A DNA stretch of 59,000 bases from Bugula neritina (lineage: Eukaryota > Bryozoa > Gymnolaemata > Cheilostomatida > Bugulidae). Numbering within the stretch: position 1 is the first letter of the stretch; the number at the start of each line of letters is the position of its first letter. The notes below the pieces were generated by a model. That model saw only the letters and a program-made list of their open reading frames with translations. It had not been told where the DNA came from and searched no databases. The stretch covers positions 746,001 to 805,000 of the forward strand of contig OZ037765.1 of assembly GCA_964035545.1 (NCBI GenBank), in the 5' to 3' direction. The position numbers and the translations under genes are program-made. Below, in pieces: positions 35,060 through 46,500 of the stretch.

Positions 35060-36217
35060 CACTTACAGTGTCATGGGTTGCTAACTACCTATCAAACCGA
35101 AGTCATTCCACACTAGTAAATGCAACCTTATCAAGTTCACGATCAGTGACCTGTGGGGTTCCCCAGGGATCTGTCTTGGGCCCTACCTTATTTTTGATAT
35201 ATATAAACGATCTTGCTCAACAATTTAAACTTTTTAATCCCATTTTCTATGCCGACGACACTAATTTATTTTTTGAATCAAAAGATTTGAACTCCCATTT
35301 GGAAGCTATAAATCAAGATCTAAACTCTCTGTCAATTTGGTGCAATAAAAACAAACTCACTATAAACTATGAAAAATGCAACTATATTGTTTTAAAAAAC
35401 TACCAAAATCCTTTTCAAATTCTAGAAAACTGTATATTATTAAATAAAAGACCTATAAATTACTCTAACAGCATAACTTTTCTAGGTGTACAAATAGATA
35501 AAAATTTAAATTGGAGCTTGCACATCTCAAACCTACTTACAAAATTACGACCACTTAGTGGATTAATATACCGATGTTCTGAATATCTCCCTCAAAAAAT
35601 TTTACTTTTGATATATAATTCTTTCATCAATTCCAAGTTAAATTATTGTGCAGAGGCCTGGGGAAATGCAGCTAATACCCATCTAAACAAGATTTTTATT
35701 TTTCAAAAAAAGGTAATGCGTATCATGAACAAAAAACCGTTTGACCATCCATCAGCGCCTCTATTTACTAAGCATAAAGTTCTCTCAATATACCAGATTT
35801 ACCGTTTTAAAGTGTTAAAGAAAGCTCATTCTTTTTTCTACTCTGACAATTTTTTTCCCACTCACTCTATCAATACACGTCAATCATTCATAAATCTCCC
35901 CCTTCCTCACTCTCAAACAGCAGCAGGTCACAGGAGAAACTGTTATCAGGAGGTGGCACTATGGAATGAACTGCCAATCCCTTTACGGTCAATTAGCAAC
36001 CCTAATGAATTTGGGAGGAAGTTGAGGCTTTATCTGTTAGAATAGTTGTATTTTTTTGTATTTTTCTGGATAGAGTCGCTGTCAGCTCGTGTTGGCCCGC
36101 GCATGACTAGCTAGGCTATAGCGCAATGGGCCTCATCATCGCCTCCTTGGCATTTTCTAATGTCCTTGTGTTATTAAATACCTTTGATGAAATAAACCAA
36201 ACAAACAAACAAACAAA
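35060..36217 (+). mobile_element. 5'-truncated non-LTR retrotransposon (Jockey/CR1-like)
   Basis: The element keeps the second half of a reverse transcriptase, a 3' UTR and a tail of (AAAC)n at 36195-36217. It lies in the sense orientation of the window. Its boundaries are the palindromic simple repeat on the left and the end of the AAAC tail on the right. I see no clear direct target duplication; instead the flanks share an inverted 13-mer (35011-35023 and 36218-36230). Confidence 0.85.
35062..36045 (+). CDS. LINE reverse transcriptase fragment
   Basis: Open to the stop at 36043-36045 without a frameshift. It shows the palm motifs GVPQGSVLGPTLF and FYADDTN (catalytic Asp pair), IWCNKNKLTINYEKC, FLGVQIDKNLNW and the thumb region ending in WNELPIPLRS. 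The endonuclease and N-terminal RT parts are missing, as in ordinary 5' truncation during target-primed reverse transcription. The upstream codons belong to simple repeat, so there is no real start. The intact frame suggests a fairly young copy that cannot move by itself. Confidence 0.85.
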   Translation, partial: LTVSWVANYLSNRSHSTLVNATLSSSRSVTCGVPQGSVLGPTLFLIYINDLAQQFKLFNPIFYADDTNLFFESKDLNSHLEAINQDLNSLSIWCNKNKLTINYEKCNYIVLKNYQNPFQILENCILLNKRPINYSNSITFLGVQIDKNLNWSLHISNLLTKLRPLSGLIYRCSEYLPQKILLLIYNSFINSKLNYCAEAWGNAANTHLNKIFIFQKKVMRIMNKKPFDHPSAPLFTKHKVLSIYQIYRFKVLKKAHSFFYSDNFFPTHSINTRQSFINLPLPHSQTAAGHRRNCYQEVALWNELPIPLRSISNPNEFGRKLRLYLLE

Positions 36218-36230
36218 CTGTTAGACTTAG

Positions 36231-38518
36231 TCACTAACTCTTACTCTTAGAATTACTATTACTAACAATGAAAACTTACCATGAAGCTGCATACAAAATC
36301 GTGAAGAAGAAAAATTTAAGAATACACCGTTTTAACAACTTTGTCTCTAATGTACAAACGTGCTTTGCAACACCAAGTAAAATGCTAGTGTTGGGATGCA
36401 AGAAAACTGCATTTAAAGAACTTCATGGAAGCCGCCATTTTCTTGTTGCAGGCTATTTGCGAGTTTGCGGTTCTAACCGGACCCACCCTTAACTGATATT
36501 CAATGTGAGATAGTCGTAAACAATGAGCTCAATATCTTTTCTAGTTCAGTGGTTGTGAGGTTACTTTTAGAAAGACAACTCCGGAAAAGCAGGAGCCTAT
36601 TTTAAAACCATTATAAGTTATAACCGTTTAGCTATATTATTACAATAAATAATTTCAGTTCATTAGTTTTAACTGTCTGTCTAAACTCTAAACCATTTAG
36701 CTGAGACACATCATTGCCTGCTATTTTCTCTCATTAAAATAAACTGTTTTGGAGCTAGAATAGTTTAAATATAATCATGTTTTTTGTTTTTACCAGCAGT
36801 CTTTTACAGCTACCTAAGTGCAGTTGCACCTTGCAGTAGATATTGGTTAGTTATTATGAATATTTTATCACAAAAACATGATCTTAATGTGCTTGTACCA
36901 TTGCTTTAAAAATTGAGATTTTATGACTCAACACACACATACTAGGCTTGCACATAAAATAGTATAATATTTCTATTATGCACATGTTGCCTGTTTACCC
37001 TTATACATAGGTGGTGCATGGCTGGTGGTGTGGCTGACAATTGTCCACGTAACAGCATAGTTTATATGACTTTATCTTCGAGGTGACCACATCTGGTTGC
37101 TTGGTTTCATGGAACATGTGTGTATTCATTGTACTTGAACTATCTGGTGTAGGGCCATATATAAGCTGATTGAACCTATATATATTATAGGCTAGAATCT
37201 AAATGGAAGTATAATATTATGTATATGCATGTGAGTGTTTTCTGAACCTTTTGATAGTAGTCAAGTATTTTGCGTCAGGATTTAAGCATTTTCATTCAGG
37301 GATAAATTAGTCTGTACGTTCACATTCACAAATTCTTTTAGTGAAGAGTTAAGAGAGTCGAGGCTTGGTAGCTGGTTGGACAAGTGAGGATTTCACTAGC
37401 ATTGTAAACAAACAACAAAATATAAAAAGATGTAGTCTGCATAGTTTACTATGTTTCACAAACTAACTGACTATTAACACTCAAGCAAAATAATAATTAT
37501 ATATAATTGTTGTTTTCAATGTATTTAATTTAAATATAATTGAATGAAATATGCTATAATACAGCATATATAGCATAATATGAATGGTCACAAGAGTAAA
37601 GAAATGAAACATGGACATAACCATCATATGCTATGATCTCTTTAATAACACTAGCAGTAAAACAGTAGCATCTGGAAGCTTTATAGTTTTGATTTAGTTT
37701 CATAACCACTCAGTATTCTATTTAAATATTGTATTTCAGCCAAGCTATGACATTTTGAAAAGAGATTATTGTTTGTTTACAAGTTTCCTTAACAACCGCA
37801 CACAAAAGCTTCCATTGTGTTGAGTAAATCAATGATTATTCTCACTCCACACCTCATTGTCCAATGGGAGTTGCACGTTATTTGCTCACCTTTTCATTAC
37901 TGAGAGCGCTATAATATTTTCCATTCATTCAGTAGTTTACAAACCTTAGTAGGTCTCATTAGCCCTTTCTGTTTTTAGTTTTGGGTATCAAAGAGTAGCT
38001 AGCTATACAGTAAAGCAGGGAGCTATTTCAATCGTCAAATAGCACAGCTGCAGAAGCGTATCTCAGTATATAGTTGAGGCAGTATTGAATTCAAAAAGCC
38101 TTATCTCAACAGGTAAGTGTCAAAAGATAATTTTCAATTCTGTTTTCAAACTAAGATTTACTAAAATATTAAAATAGTCAAGGAAACCTGAAGGCAGTTA
38201 ATACTTAATACCTCCTATAATAAACAAGTTAATGGAGCAGCAGTAGCAAAACATGCGTGACATGCATAGCATGTGTCACATACTATGTCATGTATGTTAC
38301 ATTCAATTGTGCTTTTATTATACATATTATTATTATAATCTTTGTGAGTCCACAAAAAATAATAAAGTTTGAATTTTGAAATGTAAAGCTATATAATGCT
38401 TATATAATTCCTATATTTTATTGAGTTGTGTTGTTGCTTCTGTTCTCTTTACTACATACAACTGAGTAACAAGTGCTTGCTCTATCACTTGCTCTAGCCT
38501 GTCAAGTGTCAAGCTGTC
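36231..38518. other. Intergenic region upstream of the lipoxygenase gene
   Basis: No coding gene recognised; the frame at 36268-36492 has no family I know. A probable 5' UTR exon of the lipoxygenase ends at 38112 (CAACAG|GTAAGTGT). The matching acceptor is at about 38497 (TTGCTCTAG|CCTG), just before the ATG. Confidence 0.45.
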
Positions 38519-40462
38519 ATGGGTGGATGCACTAGCAAGCAGTCAGTAAGTAGCAGTAAAGCACCTGCAACAGCTACTCACTCGGTGTCAGTCAAGACAG
38601 GAGACAAGAAAGGTGCCAGTACTGATGGAAACGTAAGATTTTAAAAGATTATATATTATATAGTAAAGATCTGGTATTTCAGTGAGTATTATATAGCTAC
38701 TTTTCATTGTTTTATAACTACTCAGAACTGCATATATATATTACATCTGTAGTTTACATGAAGTATAAATAGAGAATAATACCTCATACGTTACATCAAT
38801 TATAAAGTTATATAATTAATAAAATCAAATGCTATTGCTGAGTTGCAGAGCATATATAATAATAATGTAGAGGTTTTCTAACTTGGCTATAAATACTTAA
38901 ACAGGTATTGACATCAACCATTAGATAATAAAATTGTCAAAACTTTTAAATAAACATGTCTTTTAAATGATGTACCTATGCATGCATCAGTATCATGACA
39001 ATCTAACTGCTGCAGTTGCCAAATGTTGATCAGTTTAAATGCACTAAGAAAAAGCAATTTTATTCGTGGTATTGTATGGCCACTTCTGCCCAAAGATAAT
39101 CGTGAAGTTTTATTATGGCACAGCATAGTGAGTACAGTGAACTTAAATAATTTATTAGTGTAATCCTGAAGGATTTGAATTAATTAGCATGCACACGCTG
39201 TCGAACAGTCAACTTTTTATCCTATATGAATTAAAATGCTGTTCAGAAAGAGATTTCATCACACTGATGTGTAACCCATGAGCCTCAGTAAAAGTTAGCC
39301 TTGTATATTATAGAAGCTGTTATTAAACTAAAGCAAGTGACACTTGTTCGCAGGTGTTTGTCTGTGTGCGTGACAAGTCAGGAATATGGTCTGCCGATCA
39401 ATTGATAGACAAGCAATGGAAGAACGACTTTCAAGCAGGAAACACTGATGTCTTCTACCTAGAACTACTAAACATAAGTAGAGTCACTGAACTCTGCATT
39501 CGTAGAGATGAAACTGCTAAAGATGACTCATGGTATTCTGGGATAGATTTACAGCCATTTATTAGCATATCAGTACATGATATATACATTATAGCATCTA
39601 GTATAGTATATTATATAGTATATTATAGTACATATAGTATTATAAAAAATATGTATTATATCAGTATATATTGTATCATATTAGTGTAGTGCAGTGTATA
39701 GTATATATAGCATAGTGTAGTATAGTATGTATAGGCTAAGTAGTATTTAGTATAGTATATAATATATAGGTATATTTATATTTATATATTGTATATGAAG
39801 TATATAATGAAGTATCTATATAGTAGCCTATATAATGTAGTATATATAGTATATAGTATATACAGTATAGAATACTATAGCATATATATAGCAAAGTATG
39901 GTATATGTCAAACTTATATATGGTATATATAGTATAGTATTTTATATATTGTAGTGTAGAGTATAGTATAATATACTATATATAATATAATATATTATAT
40001 GTATTATTTAGTATATATATAGTTTAATACAGTATAGTAGATATTATAAACATATATATAATAACTAAACATAATACAGCCATTTGTATGTCTACAATGT
40101 ATGACTTTATTTTCCTGCAGGTTGTTTGGAATTTTACTGACGACCCTACGTATTCAGAAATGAGCACTTCACACTCTTGCTTGTACTATGAAGGCTCATT
40201 GATTCAATTCTTTAAATAATGTTCCCAGGTTTTTGGAGAAGGTGGTGATTGAGGAGCTGAAATCAAAGAGTAGTTCGGTGTTCCCGGTAACCAGGTGGAT
40301 CAACGCAGGGGATCAGCTGATGTTCGAGGAGTTCGACTCTTGCCTCCCGCAGTACTCTAAGTTCTCAGAACAGCGAGCTAAGGAGCTGGAGAAGAAACGG
40401 GAGTCTTACAAACTGACCAATCACGTGCCAGGAACTCCACCTCAGGTTGTCCCAATTTTATC

Positions 40463-40500
<38 letters not shown>

Positions 40501-43381
40501 GTCTATCAATATACCTATGCTGAAGGCAATAAATTTACTTACATTTTTACTCTAAAACATATTGTCATAGGCCTAACTGGTGGCTATATAGATAAAAACC
40601 ATTAATCATAAATTTGCTATGTTAGGTGTAAATACTATGATTAGTTGCTTTTTAATTAATTTTTATAGAAAACTTTTGTTTAGAAGCTGATATTAAAAAT
40701 AAAATTTTGAGGCACAGCCTATATGCCAACCATATGTTTGTTTGTCTACTTTGTGTCTGGAAGACATGAAATTTGAAACAAAATAAATATTTTTGCCTCT
40801 GTTTTGTAGATACAAGAGCTGCCAGCAGACGAACAGTTCTCTGACTCATACAAGGTAAGTGTTGACAACTCTCACACAATGACCTCTAACTTATAGTATT
40901 CTTTACTCATTTCAGTATGATACAATTATTATACAATAATATGCAACAGGCATATGTAAATTGATTTATTATCATTATACATGTTTATTTATTCTTTAAA
41001 CAAAATATAAAGCAGCATCTAGAATGTTAAATTAGCTATTGCTATTTTAAATCTGCAATATCCTAAATGTAGTACAAATTTTTGCAAATCATATCCAATT
41101 GCATGTTGCCACTTTATTGAGAATTATTCTGCTATATGAGGGAGCTCTGTGCTGTATCTTTTGCAAACTTGAATAATCATTTCAATCATTTGGATATGTA
41201 GCCTGAAATCATTAAAATAGACCATTGAATTGTTAAAAAGAGAGTTATATATTATAGAATAATTATATAAATATCAATCTGTATGTCATTTCAGTGGGAC
41301 ATTGTAGCAAACAAGGCAAAGCTTTTTATTGAAACAAAGTTCATTGATCTGACAACTCCTAAATTTGAAAAACTCGATGACTTTAACGCAGTTTACAAAG
41401 GAAATCTTCCACTTCCTTATGTAAGTTATCCTCTTTATTTGATATGCACTTTAATATGGCAAATATATACTAATTATATTAATTCACAATTAGAACCAAA
41501 TGCTGAAATATCTTAAAACCCTTTAGGACTACATATTGCATGCTTGGAGGGAAGAATAGTGTTTTTCTTAAATAAGACATTATTGAAAAAATAAAATATG
41601 GTTTAGGTTCTATATTCAACATTTAAAAAATGTTAGGGTGTTGAGAAACTTCTGAAAGTTTGAAAAGCCGCTCATTTGAGCAAGCAAATTTGCTCATCCA
41701 AAGCACCATGACTGCCAAAAGCATACATGTTATCTTCATAAAAAAAGCAATTGCAGAAAAGCTATTATTTATTCATGTTTGGCAAAATATTAAAATTTTT
41801 CTTTTACATTGTTGGAAAGAATAATTATAATAAATTTTGTATTTTGCACAGCTAAACATAGCAAATATTTTTACATATCCTAGCTGGTTATTTTTATGAA
41901 CTTAAAAATTATTTTCGCATTTATATTCAAAATGCATTTCATTTATAAAATGTAGTTATGTGAATTTTGTGCAATTTTTTGGAAATGCTGATTTTATTCT
42001 TGATTAAATGTATTAACTTATATAGCCAACTTTATTTGCTGATTTACAATATTTTTTCACCAGGGTGCTAACATGTGGAGGAAAGACGAAGAGTTTGGAA
42101 ACCAGCGACTCTCTGGATGTAATCCTCTAAAACTAAGGCTATGCCAAGCCATACCAGAAAAGTAAGTGGTTACTGCAGGCTATGACGTGGTTGAGGTCAA
42201 GGTAAACATACCTGACCTGTTAACCATGACCTTGAAGTAGAATAGTCTAGACTATAAACTTAAGGCTACTTTAACATTTATTCGATGCTTATTTTCTGAT
42301 TATCACATTTTTATATTTTGTTGACTTTCATGCAACAAACTCAGTCCTTAGAAGTTACCTCCTCATGTTGCAACTTACATCGATGCCATTTTATTGATAG
42401 TCAAATGTAAGCAGATTTCAACACAAAACAAATGCTAAAAAGGCTACTTCGGATTGTTGTTGCTTAACTTATAGTAAATTAATAATGATAATATATGTTT
42501 AGTAAACAGCATGTGGATGAGGCAGCTATAACATAGGAAATCAAGCAGAATCAGAAAGCAACATTGCTTATCCAGTTGCATTTGTTAATATATTAGCAGT
42601 TTAATGCAAGAAAATATATACATAAGCGTGAAAAATACCTAAAAACTAAAGATATATAGTGTGTACTAAATTAAGTAAAATGACCCATGTACTGCAATGT
42701 ATTACTACATATTATACACTTATAACTAGTGTATATAGTATACAAGTATCACTACATATTGCAGTAAGCTATACAAGTTTATCACTAGGGTGTGTGCACT
42801 TGGCACTACTTGATATACTCTGGCATAAAGTTCTTATATATTCATTACAGCTTCGCAGTAACTGCAGAACTTGTGAAGGAGTTTCTTGAAGGCAAGACGC
42901 TAGAAGAGCGAATGGCAGAAAAGAAAATCTACATTGTAGATCTCACCTACATGGCTACTATCAAGTGTACAGCCGATAGAAAGGTAAGTGTTAATGTAAT
43001 GATGAATTACTTACATATTTGATTTTACCCAATTAAATAAAGCCTTATTAATTACAGTTGACTAATTAGATCACTAATTACTGTTGACTAATTAGATTAC
43101 TAATTACTGTTGACTAATTATATTACTAATTACTGTTGACTAATTATATTACTAATTACTGTTGACGAATTAGATTGTACTGCTTTATAAAAATATCAGT
43201 TACATGTAAATGTAATTACATAACTCAGCAGCGCTATTTATGTCTATTATAACATACAGACCCTTTCTGTTTGCCAGCTGCCAGGTCCTCTAGCTCTCTT
43301 CTATTCCAACACAGCTGGATCTCTCCTTCCTGTAGCCATTCAACTCATGCCACAACCCGCAGAAGACAACCCTGTGAGTCT

Positions 43382-43440
<59 letters not shown>

Positions 43441-43472
43441 CGTGTGTGTGTGCGTGTGTGTGCGTGTGTGTG

Positions 43473-43504
<32 letters not shown>

Positions 43505-46500
43505 TGTGTGTGTGTGTGTATGTGTGTGCCTGTGAGTCTGTGTGTGTGTGTGTGTGTGCCTGTGCGTGTGTGTGTGTGCCTGTGCGTGTGTGTGTGTGTG
43601 TATGTGTGTGCGTACAAGCGCGAGTGTGTATGTTTGCTCATCTTATGTATAATATAGTAGTATATACTTATAAGAATAAAACTGATGTAGAATACAATAT
43701 CACTCATAGGTATAATACAGTATTATACTCATGTGCATGACTCATTTTCAGGTGTTTACTCCAGCTGACCCGGAATACACTTGGCTCAGTGCCAAAATGT
43801 GGTTCAATCTCGCAGACGCCTCTCTCCACCAATCTGTCACTCATTTGGGTAAGAACTCACTCTAAATAGATGGGATAGCTTGAAAAAGTTATCTCCCCAG
43901 CATTGCAATGTAATAATATTTAGGTCTATTCACCTTTCCATTCAATATTAAATATTGATTATCTAGTTTTGATTGCTTCAATCTCAAGATTATGATTAAA
44001 CTATTTTTACAGAGCTAATGTATAGGCACACGAAACCACATATATATATATATGTAGTTCTTAAATCCCAGGCTTTGTTTGTAGTTCAAATTTGTTTATT
44101 TTTCACGCATTCAACTATAACTACCAAAAATACAAATAAATTAAAGTTTATAGTTTGCACGAGTTATTAGCTTGTAGCTTTTCAAATAAAATGATTTATG
44201 ATTTTTAGGATTCACTCACTTGATAATGGAAGCTGTAGCAGCCTGCACTCATCGGCAGTTATCTCCCTCGCATCCCATGTTCAGGCTGTTGGCACCTCAC
44301 TTTATATATCTGCTTGCCATCAACACGTAAGTGAAATAGCTACCTTAAGCCTCTCATTCCTCTAGTACTGGATTCTTTGAGTGCTGGGTACATGAAATAA
44401 TTAGAATGTAACGAAAAGATTTAGTTAAATGAATATTCATATTTTAATTTATTTGATGTAAAATGTAACTGAATCTACATTCCGAGGCTTGAGATAGGTT
44501 GATATGAGTAAGGAGACTTATAATTCAAACTGACTTGAAGTGATACTGGGATATTACAGACTGGCTGTGAACAAGTTGGTCTCCCCAAATGGGTGGGTAG
44601 ATGAGACCATGCAGATTGGGCGGACAGGAATGTTTAATCTTATTGAAAAGAACTGGGCTGACTGGGACCTGAAAAAGGATGGAAACTTGCTTGAAGATCT
44701 GAAAAGAAGAGGGGTGGACGATGTGACCGCCCTTCCAAACTACCACTATAGAGATGATGCTATACTGCTGTGGGAGGCTCTACAGAACTATGTCAGCAAA
44801 GTGGTTGATGGCGTATATGGTAAGAGTAACACTGTGTACTACAGTATCATGTGACCAATATCTACAGTATCATGTGACCAATCTTACAGAGAAGTTTTCT
44901 CCTCTTTGTAGATGAACCAGAAAAACTCGCTGCTGATCATGAACTCCAAGCCTGGGCAAAGCAAATCGTTGAAGCTGGTTTCAAGGTACCTTCACTGTGA
45001 AAGAACTATTCACTGTTTAATTAATCATTTGATTAAATCTAAAGTTTCAATAAGTGTTGCTATTGCTTAGTCTTTGAATGTAATTTCTGTTGAAGTTTTT
45101 TTAAAACTTTAAGACTTTTGTGCTTACTGTGTGAATGAATATACTGTTCAATACAGAAATCAGGTTTGAATGTCATAGTTGTCATCATAAAACGCACATC
45201 TTCTTATGTAAACCAAAAGCTACCAGCATGTATTGAAAAAAAATTTCTTTTGAGGCATTTTACACTTCGAAACTTTTAGCATTTTTCTCATAGGGTATGC
45301 CGGTTACCTTCACAAGCAACGAGGAGCTGGTAGAAGTAATCACAGTGTTCATCTTCATAGCAAGTGTGGGTCACGCCGCAGCTAACTTCTGTCAGTACGA
45401 CGAATACGCGTTTCCTCCGAACTACCCGGCTACACTGCTAGGAGAGAGGCCAAAAGACAAGGTCTGTCTAAAGTTATACTTTGTCTGCTGCTGAATAAAT
45501 AATTTGTTTTAAAATAGTTATTTCATTCGTATTGTTACACTACACTAAGAATTAGAACCAAGTTGAATGATAATAAGACATACTAATAATCTATAAGCTA
45601 GGTAAGAATTATTGTTGAAGTGATTCTTGAAAAAGTTGAACGTGTCTACTTTGCAGTGAGTTGACCTTGTATGGCAACAATGGGTCAGCTGTAAACACAT
45701 GATGGAGTATGTGGTAGACTAATTGTGCCATGTGCAGTACATACTGTATTATTCCTCGCCTTTAGGATAATTTGACTGTTGGATTATATGCAGTTATGCA
45801 TGCTCTTATACATTAACTGTTGGATTAGATTCTTGTGATAGATTATGCCTTGGTTTGTTCTTTTGTTCAATAATGTTAATTGGGGTCCGAAATTCGGAGT
45901 TCCGAATTTCGGCTTGACCGAAGATCGGTTCCCCCGATCTTCGGGCCTGCCGAATTTCGGAGCTACCGAACTTCGGGCCACACACACAAAAGATTCTTTG
46001 TTTTATGTTCTTTTGTTCGCTGTATATAAAAGCAGGCGAGTTACGGTGTTAAGCCAGTCTACTACTGGAGCTCGCCTGGACAAGTTGACATTATTTTTCT
46101 ACTATAATAAACATTTGGAACTCTACTACTTCAACCTATCTTGTTCTGCACTAAGTTACATTCAACCCACAAGTTTATCACATTGGTGGCAGCGGTGGGA
46201 TTCTGAATACTAGTGTAAGAAGAACAAGATGGCTCCAGGGGGTGAGGAGGCGACCCCTGGAGCAGCCGCGACACCAACCCTCACTGTGGAGGCTTTGGTG
46301 ACAGCCCTCCGACAGTTGCAGGGGACAGGGCAGGCGCCACCTGGTGACAGGTACCGCCTCAGTCCCCCAACTTTTGGAGGTGATGGGGATGTGGAGCAAT
46401 TCATCCGGGAGTTCCAGGACGTGGCCACCATCGCTGAATGGCCAGTGCCGGTGCGCGTCCTCCAACTCCGGGCCTGTTTGACAGGCCGGGCCAAGAGTTT

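Noticed and set aside
36268-36492. 74-residue open frame upstream of the lipoxygenase
   Set aside because: No recognised family, no splice context or paralogue seen; indistinguishable from chance.
40120-40228. Possible extra lipoxygenase exon after TTTCCTGCAG
   Set aside because: Exon 2 (ending 39532, phase 2) joins exon 3 at 40229 directly to give the conserved PLAT string DSWFLEKVV; adding this piece would break it.
41283-41516. Independent 77-residue gene
   Set aside because: It is lipoxygenase exon 5 (41295-41420) plus intron readthrough.
43271-43740. Cys/Val-rich and Thr/His-rich open frames
   Set aside because: Translations of a GT-rich microsatellite in several frames; only 43278-43373 is a true lipoxygenase exon.
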